A stretch of DNA of 64,000 nucleotides from Mesorhabditis belari (Eukaryota > Nematoda > Chromadorea > Rhabditida > Rhabditidae): positions 977,501-1,041,500 of the forward strand of contig CAUEEP010000926.1 in the NCBI GenBank assembly GCA_958450365.1, in the 5' to 3' direction. Positions 23,614 to 37,803 of the stretch are shown here, one piece after another. The notes under the pieces were generated by a model. That model saw nothing but the letters and a program-made list of their open reading frames with translations, searched no databases and was not told the origin of the DNA. The position numbers and the translations under genes were made by a program. Position 1 is the first letter of the stretch. Each line of letters begins with the position of its first letter.

Positions 23614-25644
23614 TCACGCAGAAGCAACATCAGAACTTTTATAAGCAGGCGAAATATCCGTCAATTCGGCGCCGGTTGATGGGGTTTGAGTTGCACCAAG
23701 AGTTGGCGTTGCAATGGGGGTTGTCCAAGTCGGAGTGCTTTCCTAAATCACGACGTTTAGCAATGATCTAGAAGAAAAGTCATCAAAGTTAAAACTAACC
23801 GAAGCTTTCTCACTGGAGATCGAATTAGGTCCTTTCTTTATGTAAACATTTATTGGGCGTTGGAAACCTGAATACTAAAATCATTAAAAATATAAAGCTT
23901 CTGATACAAAAACAGTTTGCTTTTAGATTGTACGGTTATACCACTCCGAAGACTACCTTTAGTTTTCGCAGAGGGAGGTTCTACGTGTTCAACAGATTCA
24001 AAGCCAACAGTTTCCAGCAAATACATCTCAAAATCGGATGGACGAAATTCAATTCGACGGTAGTTCTCGCGATGGGCTTCCTGAAAAAAAAAAATTGAGA
24101 ACTGAAAACCCAACTTACAGTCATAACCGAACGTTTGCGATAACTGGTGTACGGTTGAACTTCCAAAATCAAACGACCGCCGGGCCTCAATTGGCGAAAA
24201 GCGCGGAGGAAGAAGCGTCTAGGTAAAATACATTAACTTGCTTATACTCAAAACGACTAACCTAATTCCATCATCACCCCAATTTAAATGAATCCATTTA
24301 GTAATTGACAATGCCATGATGACATCGAATTCTTCTTGAATCTAAAATTTCCAAATTCAAAACTATTTCATACACTCATTAAAATGTTTAACATTTTTCA
24401 CAAACCGTTTCAAGTAGCTCATCACTTTGGAGCACATAATTCTCCCGACGAAACCATACATTATCAGGGAACTTTGTCTTGAAAGTGGTTGGCAAGTGAG
24501 CAACTGGGCCAAACTGCTGCGAAAATGAAGCGGGATATTTGCCTTTAATCTAAAAACAAAAGAATTATCTTGTTTAGGTATATATTCAAACCTCAATCGA
24601 TTCGTCGCAATAATGACGAATATTTTTTCGAGCAACACCAATTAGGTGATCATCAATATCAATTCCAAGAATTCGGCGAGGCGCATAATCTTTGGCGATG
24701 GCTATGGTAATTAATCCAACGTTGCAACCTGAGTTCATCATTTTTAAAAAAGATAATAAATTTACCAATGTCCAAAATAGTCTTCTTTTCGAACCACTCT
24801 TTGCGTAATACTTCCAAGCGACTGTCTCGTTGCCCAGCATCCAAACGAATACCATAATATCGATCAAAGTTTCCATAACAATACCTTAAAACTTGTATAA
24901 AAGCAATTAGTACATTAAAGTCACTTCTTATTGAAAAACTCCTTTTTGTCTTTTGCTGTCTTCTCTTTTTCAATCTGATCAACCGCGTTATCCCCAGCCT
25001 CTTTTTGCTCCTCACTTTTACCACTTGGAACTTCTTGGCTCGAATCAGCTTTCGCCTAAAAATTTTTTGAATTCCATGAAGGAAAATCAAAACAAACCAG
25101 TTTTGCGGGAATTGGCGATTGTGAACGTGAACGGTCCCGATCTCTTTGGCGCTTCCTAAACAGAAAAAATTACTCGATTAAATTTTAAACTACTTTTTCT
25201 CTTTCCCGATGCTTTTCAAATTAAGCGGATCGCGCTTGTTCTTGGGAAGAAATGAGGAATTTTCTTCTGTGTCCGAGTGCGAAACATCGAGTTGCTGAGG
25301 TGCCGAGCATGCTTCTTGGGGATCAGCTTCGAGCCCATTCAAGTTAAGCGGATCCTGTTTTGATCCACCTCGCGCATAGTGACTTTCTTCAAACTTCTTG
25401 CGAAACGTTTCCGCAGCTAAAATGTGAAATTATAAACAGTTTTTAAAACTTGTGACCTTCTTATGTTTTTAACACCTGATCGAATATTTTAAACTTTCCT
25501 TACTTTGCTTCGAAGATGCCTTCTAAAACAGAACAGAAAACGTTTAAACTCACTAAATGTATGTCGGCGTGGGCGTCCTCGTTGATGAAATCCTCGTCCA
25601 CGTCCACGATCGTGTAGAAAGCGGCTATTTTCGCCACGTACCAT
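23614..25644 (-). CDS. MEPCE: RNA 5'-methylphosphate capping enzyme (MePCE/Bin3)
   Basis: S-adenosylmethionine-dependent enzyme that, in relatives, methylates the gamma-phosphate of 7SK snRNA. Twelve exons: 25644-25554, 25416-25194, 25155-25098, 25055-24925, 24884-24766, 24728-24592, 24549-24406, 24341-24262, 24218-24119, 24080-23957, 23867-23800, 23742-23614; 467 residues. The N-terminus is Arg/Gly-rich (HDRGRGRGF), then two DPLNL motifs as in vertebrate Me[12 protein letters not shown] precedes the SAM motif ILDIGCNVGL (about 203-212). [15 protein letters not shown] (about 312-326) is the Bin3 signature; [14 protein letters not shown] and GFQRPINVY close the domain. Exon 1 joins 25416 in frame; a 19-nt candidate exon at 25503-25521 would break the frame. 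It shares an about 500-bp divergent promoter region with the hyccin gene. Confidence 0.92.
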
Positions 25645-26145
25645 TACACTAAACAAATAAAATTACATTCAGAACAATAGAGCCACACAAAAAGTTTAAG
25701 GAATATAAATTCTCGGGTAGTATGTAAACTCCGAACAAAAATATGAAATGCGAAGCCAAAAATGGACAAAGACTTACAAAGCGATTTATATGTTAGCATG
25801 GTTCTACTCAATCATTATAATCCAAAAAGTATTCAAACGGACAAGCTGAATAATTCAAAGCTTCTGCTTTACGGGTCCAAGATAGCGCCAAAATTTACCC
25901 GTTTCCCCAACGTTTCTCTAATTTCGAACTCAATTTTCTCACCCTACCCAACACTACTAAGGCCACATTTGATGTTGTGTTCCCTTTTTCGTTTTCCTCA
26001 ACCTCCTGCCCTCTAAGCGTTTCCGATAAAATTGCCAGTTTTGGTCTTTTTACAATTAGCAAACTAAACCTTTATTTCAACTCTTTAGATGCGGATAAGC
26101 GTTTGATCACACACAATTGACGATAAGCCGATTAATCGAGTACAA

Positions 26146-28350
26146 ATGGATTCGAAGCAATTTCAGGTGAACTTTTGTTATTGTTAAAGTAATGTTTGGG
26201 TTATAGGATTTTCTTGTTAACCTTAGTGAGGTGAATTCAAAGGTGGATCAAGCACAAAAAGGCGATGAAGGAGTGGCGGTAAATATTTCCTGTGTAATTC
26301 AATCGAATAAGCAAACTTTTTAGATTAGACGTTATCTGGCAAAACTATCTCCGAACACTCTTCTTTGTATGCAGTACATCGGCCTAAATTATACGGACGT
26401 GGGATTGGTGCAGCCGTTGATTTCGCAAATTCTTGACCTTTATATGAAAGGAGGTTTGCTTTAAAACCTTGATGCGACTTAAAGATGTTTTAGGAACTCT
26501 CAAACAGTTTGCTTTGCAATTCATTCCGGATTTCATTGGCACGTACTTGCTAGCCCTTTCAAAAAAACAACATCGGAGTGCCAGTTTATTCGAAGCCTTT
26601 TTCCTTTCTGTTTACAATGAGGATATTGTTGTAAACCCAAAAGTAGAGAATTCTCAAAAGAAAGTGGAAGAGGTTTGTCTTGCTTTTTGCATTACATTTT
26701 CTGTTTTAGATTCGAATACCTTCGGTACGATATCGTTCTATTTATCATGATCCCAGCAAAATTATTAGCCTTCCAGAGATTGCCTCAATGCGACCAGGAG
26801 GAAACCCTGGAATTCAAGTCAGTTTTTCGCTTATCTCATTTTACTCTTATTTTGAAACAAGGTCCAATGAAGAAAATGAATGTTAGGTAAAAAAATTATT
26901 CGCAAGCACTATCTATTTTAGGCAGTTGTGCAAATTGGACCGTTTCCCGCAATCGATCATTTTACTGCCGAGAAGAAATTTTTCATTTTATCGCGAATTT
27001 TGAGTTCTGTCAATTCCGCAATGTGTGCTACAAGTGAACCGGTTTGCCGTGCCATGTGTTTAACCTCTTTGGCGATTTGTAACAGCGGGTAGGTAACCTT
27101 CAAGAAAAATGTATCCTGTTTTTCAGTTTTTCTTTTGCTGAATCAAACCTTCGAACTAGGGTGCTTGGTATGGAAACAGTTCAAGAAGTGCTAGACGATT
27201 ACAGCAAGTAACATTTCCTTAAATCGATTTTTATGATTTTGCTTGATCTAGACGGTCACGTCAACATGTATCTTCTAATCTCTTAATGGAACTTCTCAAC
27301 GGGTGCTACCTAGCTCTTTACAACGGGATGCCTGATTTGGCTTTGCGGTATTTTATTTTAAAAGCTATATGCAAGCACAGAATACCGTATCCAACCATGC
27401 TATGGATTAATGTAGAGCTATTGATGCGGTTCATCAACGTGCAAAATACGAAATGCTCGCAGATGTCATATTGCTGACGAACTCAATAAGAAACTCGCTT
27501 CTCGAAAATCCATTGTCGAAAGAAAGAAGGGAGGAGCTCATGTGGCGTTATCATCGAGCAAAAGTAGCTACTTTGCAAATTTGGTGTGTATTTAAATTGT
27601 AGGAACGGAAGATTAAAGATTGTGTGACAAATGCTTCACTACGAATGAAAAAGATGCCTGAAGACATTCCAATCCAAGAAGATCTAAATGAAAAGAAAAG
27701 CAAGGGTGAAAGAATAATGGATGATTTCATTGAAGACATAGCGGAAGGTACTTAATTAAAAATTTGAGCTTTGATTATTTATTTAAGGTGTTGATCATAT
27801 AAAGAAAAAAGTGAGTCAATTGTCACACCACCATCGAAAAAAGCATACTCCAAAGAAAGAAGGGCGTGGCGATTTTGATAAGCGAAATGGTTTGGACCTA
27901 GAAGAACTAGAACTGACCACTATGTCCACTATTCGAGAGGAAAGAGGACAGGTAGGCTTTTCTGCGATGAAGTGAGTGGAGTTGAGAATTTTTAGAGCGA
28001 CTCAAATATCAGCTTATCACCATCATTTGCAACTCGGCCAAAGAAACTAGTTGGAGAGAGTCTCAAAGATGCAAAACAAGAAGTAAGTTTTAAAAATTTT
28101 AATTATTTCCATTTTGTTCTATAGGTTCTTGATACGACAAAGAACTCGAATCAAAAGAAAGCCAACGCAAAAGTTGATGACGAACTGGAAAGCCCTCGAT
28201 TGGAAGAGAATCACAAACAAAATACGGTTTTTTTTAATTTTCAACTTTTAGTTGATGATAATTTAGGTCGATGAAACGGGATCATTTTCTGTTGGAAGTT
28301 TTCGTCATATGGACAGCGGCAGCGGAACAGAAAGAAGTGTGGATTTTTGA
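26146..28350 (+). CDS. HYCC: Hyccin/FAM126 family protein
   Basis: In animals hyccin joins TTC7 and EFR3 to hold phosphatidylinositol 4-kinase III-alpha at the plasma membrane. Fourteen exons: 26146-26166, 26207-26278, 26324-26453, 26494-26672, 26710-26817, 26922-27088, 27127-27207, 27252-27347, 27416-27563, 27603-27747, 27788-27951, 27996-28082, 28125-28226, 28267-28350; 527 residues. Conserved helical core: LQFIPDFIGTYL, FEAFFLSVYN, SIYHDPSKI, VVQIGPFP and YEMLADVILLTNSIRNSLL (about residues 25-330). The Lys/Glu- and Ser-rich tail is not conserved, as is usual. Exon 5 is joined directly to 26922 because a candidate exon around 26863-26886 contains stops. AATAAA is at 28456. Confidence 0.9.
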
Positions 28351-28835
28351 GAAGTTTTTTGAATGCAGTGTACAAACTTTATTTATGCCTTTTGACTTTG
28401 AAAATATCTAGCTTATTTTTATGTATCGCTCATTATTGTTTTCTGGCTCGTTGTGAATAAATTAATCTCATCATTTTCGTATTTTCTTGCGAGCACAGGT
28501 ACTCAAATTACTGTCGAAAACTCGTACACACTAATAAAATAACTATGTACAAGCGAAGATTGTGGCGAAACTGTGTTCTTGTATTTTTCCGTGAGTGGGG
28601 GCTGTTTACCTTTCTTATCAACTGTGGACTTGTTTGTCTTTAATTGATCCGAAAAGAAACTCGCTTGGCAAAAGCAACAGGCAGTTGTTTTTCTCTCATT
28701 TACACCGTCTCCGTCAAAAGGGAGCAGGAGAAATGATCACATCACTTCGCAAAATAATCTCCCAAATCACACAAAATATTTGTTATTTGTTATTTTACAT
28801 TGGTTTTGTGGATTTCTAAAATTTAGAAAATTCTA

Positions 28836-31800
28836 ATGGAAATTTGCAAACAAGAAATTCGAATTATTACGCTTGAGAAAGGGCAACATCGGGATGACGT
28901 AATTCATCGTCTACAAAAAGGTTTGTTTACGTTAACTTCCAGGAAAACTTCTAATGGTTGACAGAATAAAGCAAGAGTAAATGTAGAAACTTTCACTTTT
29001 TGAAATTTTCTAGGTTGGCGAGTGAGATTCGTTCGTGGCGCCTCCCTTCTCAGCTGCTCGGATATTCGGTTAACGTGCAGTGTTAGCTCAAGTGAAACGG
29101 TAAAATGGTCGCATGCTGAGGATCCTTTAGCGTCAACTGCTGAGGTATGATCAACTAATGGTTTACTTGTTTACCAGAAACTTCAGGTGCTATGTGAAAA
29201 AGCGGGCGCCTTCAAATACGAATTCTTTATTGAAAATGAGTAGGCGTTTGTCTTTGTTTACTACTATATAACGAAATCTTAGGTCGTCGTCCTCTGGCGG
29301 TGGCCGTTTACTTGTTATGCCTTCACTTGTCATCAACGATCAAGAACTACCTTTAGATGGAATAGCCTGCATTACTCACATAACAAAGCTACTAGGTTTG
29401 CCAGATGTTTTTCGAAAATAAATATCAGTCTAGGTCCACTCAGTGAATGGGAATCGCGATTACGCATTGTTGGTGAATGTGGATACAATATGCTTCATTT
29501 AACGCCAATACACAGGCTTGGGATCAGTCAAAGCGCCTATTCAATCATGGATCATCATGCTTTGAATGATTCATTTCATACGGTATCTGAAACACTAATT
29601 TCCGAATAAATTTCGAGATGATTATAGGATAATGAAAAGTTTACATTTGATGATCTGCACGAAACTGTCAAGAAATTGGAAAAAGAATGGAATATAGCCA
29701 CAGTTCAAGATGTTGTTTGGAATCACGCAGCTAAAAATGCCCCGTGGCTTCAGGTGAAACTTTGTCTCTTTTTTCACATGTTTTTAATTTTATTTAGGAA
29801 CACCCAGAATGTGCGTACAACTGCTTGAATAGTCCCCATTTACGACCGGCTTACGTTCTAGATAGGATTTTGCATTATTTTGGTAAAGAGGTGTGTTATT
29901 TACGAAAATTAAAATTATTTTTTGGAAATATAGATTGGAGAGGGAAAATGGGCCGATCGCGGAGTCCCACCCGTCATTGACAGTGTTCATCATATTCATG
30001 TAAATTTTTAAATGAAAATTTAACCAAATTACTCGATTTCAGAACATTGAATACATTTTGCGAACGGAAGTTTTACCTCGGCTCCGTTTTCACGAGTTTT
30101 TCCAATGCAATGTCGATAATTTGGAAGAAAATTTTAAAGAGCTCTGTCGAAGTAATTTTATTGATAATTAGATAAATCAAAAATTTCTAGAAGAGGCTCG
30201 GAGTGATTTCCAAAGATCGAATTTACAATTTGGTTTGAACAGAGAATGGCGTCGCTTTGGACAAGAAATCGACTTTGATCAAGCCCTAAAGGAGTTCAAT
30301 ATACACAAGTGGGCATAAATAAAATCAAGCCGTGCTATGTAAGACTATTTAGGGATGATGCCACTGACGAAAACGACCGTATCGAGAAATGCGCTGGCGC
30401 TTTTCGAGGACATTTGGAGCATCTAAACAATGAAGGAGCTAAAAAATCCTGGGATATTTTAATGACTGGACTGAAAGCCATTCTTGGGCATATATCTTAT
30501 GAAAGAGTAGGTTTTAAAGTACAGTATTGATTGGCAATAATGATTTTTAGGTGGAAGGCCATGGCCCACGAAAAGGTTTGGTGCGTGAAGAGGAACCCCT
30601 GCTATGCGAGTAAGTGCTTAATCAACCACTTCGAACAATTTAATTTATCTACAGTACCTACTTGTTATTTCAGCTATTTTCTGCACACATTTGAAGAATC
30701 ATCATGGGAAACCGACGAAGCGCTTGCATTTGATCCGAGAACTGCTGAGAAACTGATGGCATTTAATGGTTGGGTGATGGGACTTGACCCAATGAAGAAT
30801 TTTGCTCTCGCCGATTCTGAGGTATTTGTAAACTTTTCACTGATAATCTGATGAAATATAGGTGTATATCAGCAGATTATTGGTTTGCTGGGGTGATTCG
30901 GTGAAACTAAATTACGGCAATTGTCCTGGGGACAGCCCTTACTTATGGGAGTACATGCGAAAATATACGTGAGTTGAAGTTTACTTATTAGGCACAACTT
31001 ATTTTAGGCAACAAGTCGCTAAAATTTTTCATGGAATTCGAATCGACAATGCTCACAGCACACCGATACATGTAGCCGAGGTAGTTTAATTAAAATTTCT
31101 AAAGTTATCTGTGCTTAGTATTTGCTTAATTCCGCACGTGCAGTTCGACCAGATTTGTATGTATTTGCTGAGCTTTTTACTGGAAGTGAAGACGCCGACA
31201 ATCTTTTTGTTAATCGACTGGGGATTACTTCATTAATTCGAGGTTTTTTTGTCTCTTATTGGGCCCACGAAAAGGTTTGGTTTTATCTGTTTAAAGAGCA
31301 GTTTTAGAAGCCATGGCAGCTCCGGATTCCCACGAACAAGGCCGCCTTGTCTATCGTTATGGTGGGGACTGTGTTGGAGCGATGAGGCAAAAAGTTAAAT
31401 ACATTTTTTATCTGTTTAACTATGGATTTAGTCAATCCGACCGGCAGAACGATCTGTAGCACACGCAATGCTTTTAGACCAAAGTCACGACAATCCAACC
31501 CCAATATTGGTTTGCCCTTGATGTGGTTATTTAAAACGAAACTTTTTAGACTAGATCTATTTGGGATCTACTACCAACAGCTGCCATGGTATCAATGGCT
31601 TCGTGTGCTGTTGGTTCAACTCGCGGATACGATGAACTTGTTAGGCATGCGGTATGACACTCAAAGTATCGTGTATAGCCAGTAAACTTTAGATCCATGT
31701 GGTTTCCGAGACGCGACTTTATGCACAATGGGATCTCAGTGTGAATGAAAAACAAGGGTTGATACGTGGCCGGCGAGTGCTCAATCAGTTACACCAACGT

Positions 31801-34800
31801 TTGGCGTTAGAGGGATACACTCAGGTTTTTGAAAATGGCACTGTTTTTATTGCCAGCTTTAGGTTTTCGTTGATCAGATGAACACAGATGTTGTAGGAAT
31901 TACGAGGCACAACCCGGAAACACATCAAACGGTAATATTGTCATTATTGGGCTCTTAATTTACAAGACCTTTAATAATTTTATGTTTTAGGTGGTTCTTG
32001 TCGCGCATACGGCTTTCAAAGGACCCAATGGCAGCCCTGGATTAAAATGGATTCCCCTTGGTGGTTGGTTTTTTACAGACTTTCCTTTCTATGGCGTGAT
32101 TTTTATTTTGTTTTATTTAGGTTCTCTACAAGAAGTCTTATTCGAAATGACGTTTGAAAAAGTTGCAGAAGATTCTGAGCCAGGTTAAATTTTGAGAAAT
32201 TGATTTTTTATCAAATAATTTTTTAGAAAGTAACACCGCCTTGATCGGGATCACAAATTTTTCCGTGAACGTCAAGGAAAATTTGCTGGTTGATGAGGCA
32301 TCAACTTGCTGCCTTCACGATAAATTTCTTGAATTAAAAAATTTTTCATCCGGCACAATTCTCGCTTACAGGTTTTGCATTTTCCCCCAGTTTTTTTATC
32401 TTTTCACTCAGCGTTCAACTTGACAAAGAAGCGCAGCTTGCTATGGATCTAGCTCGCAAGTACAGTGAAGGGCGGGACAATGATCTAAATCAAGGTACCT
32501 AAGAGAAAATGAAAAAAGTGCCAACCTTATTTTAGAATTGGATAAAATTTTATCAACGCTATCCTATTCGGCATTCCACTTTTTGCTATTTTCGACTGCT
32601 GCAGAAGATCAGACCTTGATTGGACAAGGGGCATATGATGTTCCAAATCATGGATCTTTTGTATATTGTGGACTACAAGGTTTGGCTCACTCTTTTTTAA
32701 CACAAATGAAAACTTAGGAATAATACCTCTGCTGAAAAGAATTCGGGAAAACAATGATCTTGGCCATCCGATATGTCAGGTTTAACTTGAATTTTGATAG
32801 AACTAAAACTTTTATTTTCAGAATTTGCGAGATGGAACTTGGTTGGCCGACTACATGGTCAATCGTCTACGCGAGAGGAGCGGAGAATTTAAAGAGGTAG
32901 TTTATAGACGTATGAATGCACTCTGTAACCAACTTTTTAGTTAGCTGAGACCTGCTCAAAAATTTTTGGACTTTTACCCGCTATTCCATATTATCTCCGG
33001 CCTTGCTATTTTGAGGCATTGGTTGGATATTTGTATACTGCGATCCGGAGAACATTGAATGATCGCTTTTTAGCGTAAGACATTATCGTTTCGTTAGGAG
33101 TTTATTTGTTTAGAACAAATCCGTTGATGAACTCGCATTTGGCAAAATCTCTTTTGTTATCAACGATTTCTTTTGTCGCCGACATTCCGGGAGCTCGACT
33201 GTCTCCTTTGGTTGATTCAGAAAAAGTGAGTTCGACTTTTTAATGCCGATTTTTGATACTATAAATAAATATTAATTTTAGAGGCAAATTCCTTCACTTG
33301 CTGCTGGACTACCACATTTCACGACTGGCATTTGGAGAAACTGGGGTCGAGACACATTCATTGCACTACCCGGCTGTCTGCTTGTTCCTGGGCGATTCGA
33401 AGAAGCGAAGTAAGCAACTCCAAGGTTTTTAAATTATTGCACGCCTAGAAACATCATTCTTTCATACGCTGGCTCAATGAGACATGGATTAATCCCTAAT
33501 TTACTTGCAGAAGGAAAGGGTTTGAGAATTTATTGTCACATCTTACCTACTATTCATTTCATTTAGGCGCTCGTTACAACTGCAGAGATGCTACATGGTT
33601 TTGGCTGTACGCAATTGTTCGCTATGCACATATGGCCCCAGATGGTGAAGCGATTTTAAAAGAATCTGTTTTGAGAATCTTTTCCACTGATGATGCTGAA
33701 TTTATGGTTGACTCGAGGGTAGATTGTATCGTTTTAAAAACAAACAATAAAAATTTAGGTTGAATCTCTTGCGGAGACAGTTACTGAGGCTTTGCAACGA
33801 CACTTCTCGGGCATTGCGTATCGTGAACGTAATGCTGGCACAGCAATTGACGAACATATGAAAGATGAAGGTTTGGAGATTTGCTATACTGTTAAGCCTT
33901 TGGGTCAGGTTTTAACGTTCGAGTATGGGTGAATCGCGACAATGGATTTATCTATGGAGGTAACCAGTGGAATTGTGGCACATGGATGGACAAAATGGGC
34001 AGCTCTGATAAAGTAAGTATGCAACCCACCTGATCACTGACTCATGTTAATTTTTTCAGGCTGGGAATAGAGGGCACCCGGCAACGCCAAGAGATGGAGC
34101 AGCAGTAGAAATCCAAGTGAATTTTTACTAATTCAACGCTATTTTAAAAGCTCTTAAATTCAGGGTCTAGCTGTGGCCGTGCTTAATCAAATGGAAACTT
34201 GGGCCCAATCCAGAAAAATCGCTACTTTAGGAGTCTCTGATGGTAAGCTGTCGCCAAAATTGTCGCCAAAAATAAAACCTGTCTAGGTGAATCGAAATGG
34301 AGTTGGGGAGAATGGAGTAAACGCATAACGTCGAATTTCCGTAAATGTTTCTACATCGAAGAAAACTGCGCTGACAAATTTGTGAACAAAAAAGGCAAAA
34401 ATTTTTGAATGAGTTGAATACCTAAGCCAATGTTTAGGTATTATCAAAGACACTTTTGAATCCTCACAGGGGTATACCGACTATCAATTGAGACCGAACG
34501 CTTGCATTGCTGTTGCAATTGTAAGTGCTAATGTGGAGTTTTACAACTCAAATTTTAGGCGCCCGAATTGTTACCAAATGAATTGAGCTGGAATGCTTTG
34601 GAAATGACAAAACAGCACTTATTGGGACCATTGGGAATTAAAACTTTAGATTCGAGGTTTGTTTTAACAGACTTTAAAAATAAATCAGAATTTATTTCTA
34701 GTGATTGGGCATATAACGGCTGTTATAATAATGACGATGATGGCTCAGATCGCAAGACCGCAAAAGGATGGAACTATCATCAAGGACCTGTTAGTTTAGT

Positions 34801-35184
34801 AAATCTCAAAAATTTCCAAGTGATTGTTTAGGAATGGCTTTGGGTAGCTGGATATTACTTAAAGGCAAAAACTGTTATTGGCTCTAAAATGGGTGCTGAT
34901 AAATGGAATGCTGCAAAGAAAGAGGTAAAATAATTGCAAAACTGCTACCTAGGTCCAACTTAGGTTGAAACACATTTGGGGCGATGTCAAGAGCACATTG
35001 ACTGTTCGACATGGAGCTCACTTCCTGAGCTGACACAGGTAGGCTGTTACTTGAAACTTTTCAAAAAGCTAACTCATAGGCAAATGGCGAACATTGTCAC
35101 GGAAGTTGCCCAGCTCAAGCGTGGAGCGTTGGCGTTATACTCGAAGCCTATGTGGATTTGATCAACTTGCAATCCAAAATGTGA
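28836..35184 (+). CDS. AGL: Glycogen debranching enzyme (amylo-1,6-glucosidase / 4-alpha-glucanotransferase)
   Basis: Bifunctional cytosolic enzyme removing branch points during glycogen breakdown. 1474 residues, near the usual 1500. The GH13 transferase half shows [12 protein letters not shown] (nucleophile Asp520), [11 protein letters not shown] (acid/base Glu549) and LDQSHDN (Asp621); the GH133 glucosidase half shows [12 protein letters not shown] (Asp1048) and SCPAQAWS near the end. 44 exons: 28836-28920, 29014-29144, 29178-29239, 29283-29395, 29434-29582, 29628-29753, 29798-29890, 29934-29999, 30043-30151, 30191-30308, 30353-30506, 30551-30609, 30674-30821, 30862-30968, 31008-31080, 31119-31242, 31308-31393, 31432-31509, 31550-31651, 31693-31824, 31863-31931, 31991-32060, 32121-32183, 32227-32371, 32412-32494, 32536-32679, 32718-32779, 32822-32896, 32941-33074, 33114-33225, 33282-33409, 33449-33519, 33567-33718, 33759-33870, 33909-34012, 34060-34116, 34164-34242, 34287-34394, 34438-34520, 34559-34656, 34702-34789, 34832-34924, 34964-35038, 35080-35184. 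Intron 38 starts with GC. A TTTAG acceptor sits 9 nt before ATG. AATAAA is at 35265. Confidence 0.96.
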
Positions 35185-35556
35185 ATGTGACCATAGAAAT
35201 GTGAATTTTTTTGTGTAAATTAGATCAAGTCATTTGTGGTGCCAATTTAAAAAAATGTGTAGACAATAAAATGTAACGTAGCTGAACATTAGGAATAACA
35301 CTGTCAAACAACTCGCTTAAATAAAGTGAAAAACTATAACAAGACCGGTATTTCAAAATGATGTAAACAAAACCAATCAAAAATATATACAATCAGTTGA
35401 ACAACGTCAAAAATCGATTGGAGATCTTTAGAGGTAAGTTTGGCAAAAGAAGATAAAATCTTTTCACAAACATTTAAGTAATTCAGAATCGTGAAAGCGT
35501 CGATCTGAAGAAAAAATATTAACTATTTCAAAGACATCCAAAGTTTACCCACCTTA

Positions 35557-35894
35557 TTATTGATTTGCTTGTTCACATGCATCAATCCAATCCGAATACA
35601 CATCAACAGGCTCCGACAGATAGTTAATCTTTGTCTAAACTTTCATTACAGTTAGCGGTATAGATGAAAACTACCTGAAAATCTTCCAGACAAACGCGGC
35701 ATTTAATAAATCCAACCATTCGATCGCGATCCCTGTTTTCAAAATTTGATAAAGCGTTAAAGCAAAAGGTAAAATTACATTTTCACTTCGCACACTTTCT
35801 CATGATTGCAAAATGGACAATTGAACTGTGTGTCGAGTGGAACAATTATCTTCGCTTTTGGTGGCGGCTTTCGCGATGACTTTTTCTTGCCCAT
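35557..35894 (-). CDS. ELOF1: Transcription elongation factor 1 homolog (ELOF1)
   Basis: Small zinc-ribbon protein that binds elongating RNA polymerase II; in human cells it also supports transcription-coupled repair. Exons 35894-35779, 35732-35675, 35634-35557 encode 83 residues, exactly the usual size. Seen: the basic [13 protein letters not shown] start, the first cysteine pair in [10 protein letters not shown], the second in [10 protein letters not shown], and the conserved tail [17 protein letters not shown]. It converges on the debranching-enzyme gene about 370 nt away. Its upstream region holds a foldback sequence (35930-36115) that could form part of its promoter or 5' UTR. Confidence 0.96.
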
Positions 35895-35929
35895 TTTTTG
35901 TCAAATCTAAAGTTGCACTAAAGTCAAAT

Positions 35930-36115
35930 CGGCGGTGGCTACTTTGCGCAACTCGCCATAACTTTCTTCGAAGTCTACCAATCTTTATGATTTTTGTGTC
36001 ATTTTGTTACACTTGTTGAGATCTACAAAATGACACAAAAATCATAAAGATTGGCTTACTTAGAAGATGGGAAGTTATGGGAAGTTGTGCAAAAAATTTG
36101 GCGCAAATTAGCCGC
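35930..36115. repeat. Inverted repeat upstream of ELOF1
   Basis: A perfect 29-bp stem (35978-36006 with 36026-36054, starting CCAATCTTTATG) closes a 19-nt loop. Imperfect pairing extends outward through CCATAACTT and TTGCGC blocks to about 35930 and 36115. Function unknown; it may be a small foldback transposon. Confidence 0.75.
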
Positions 36116-36179
36116 CCCCATCAACGGTATCGAGAGTACAGTAAGAAAACAAGAAACAGAACAAAAATACAGTAAGTTA

Positions 36180-36761
36180 ACAAACAGCGGAGGCCGCATC
36201 CGCGCGAAATAAGGCAAAAAACGTTCTCTATCAGAATTTCACGTTTGAATATCCATTCGACGCAGAAAATTGTGCTGAATCGAATGGTGAAGAAATTATC
36301 GAAATCCGTCTGACTCGATTTTTTAAAATCGCCTTTTATCGAAAAAAACCGCACTTTTACAACCAACTCGCTCGCCGCGACCAACCTTCGGTGGCTCGTT
36401 CTCAGCGTGGTCGAAAGATTGCGAAAGATTGACCAAAAAGGCATCAAGTCTTCGCAGAGTTGATCAATTGTTATTTTTTTGGTATCAAAATGATCTTTGC
36501 ACAAGTCCACACAAAAGTTATCGGTTTTGAGGGCACAATCTTTCGACCACGCTGAGAACGAGCCACCGAAGGTTGGTCGCGGCGAGCGAGTTGGTTGTAA
36601 AAGTGCGGTTTTTTTCGATAAAAGGCGATTTTAAAAAATCGAGTCAGACGGATTTCGATAATTTCTTCACCATTCGATTCAGCACAATTTTCTGCGTCGA
36701 ATGGATATTCAAATGTGGAATTCTGATAGAGAACACCATTTCGCGCGGATGTGGAAGCCGT
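36180..36761. mobile_element. Foldback element with 235-bp arms and 14-bp direct repeats
   Basis: Arms at about 36187-36421 and 36536-36760 are inverted copies, more than 90% identical by eye, sharing CATCCGCGCGAAAT, GACTCGATTTTTTAAAATCG and GGTCGCGGCGAGCGAG. A 114-nt loop separates them. The whole is flanked by the direct repeat AATACAGTAAGTTA (36166-36179 and 36762-36775), a plausible target duplication. Mirrored open frames on the two arms are a consequence of the symmetry. No known family was recognised. Confidence 0.8.
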
Positions 36762-37132
36762 AATACAGTAAGTTACGGAGTTTTTTTTTCCATCATAGGT
36801 ATTTTTAATTTTTTCGTGAACGTAGCTCTAGAAAATTTCTAACGGAAAAAATAAAGCAACAATATCGAATTGGCGTTGAAATTTTGCGCTCCACTCTCGA
36901 AATTCGACCAAACCATGATGAACAAACTACGGCCTACGGCTCTTTTGTCTCTGTCTCACATTGATCGTTACCTACAACTTGACAATACTTTTGACATGTT
37001 TGCCGCGTAGGGTTGCGCTCGGATTTCGTATTTAGAAAGCATCTACTCCCTTGATCGTTTGATTTGCGTTCTCTTTGTGTTTTCATTCTATGAATTCAGA
37101 TAGTGCATAATGTTGACGTTTCTAGGTACAAA

Positions 37133-37803
<671 letters not shown>

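Noticed and set aside
25503..25521. 19-nt exon in the MePCE gene
   Set aside because: Good splice sites, but including it shifts the frame before the conserved DPLNL region; direct joining keeps the frame.
26863..26886. Extra exon in the hyccin gene
   Set aside because: All phases either introduce a stop or misframe the following conserved block; skipping it is in frame.
36121..36842. Two related proteins on opposite strands
   Set aside because: They are the same sequence read from the two arms of an inverted repeat; one arm has a different ending and neither has a domain.
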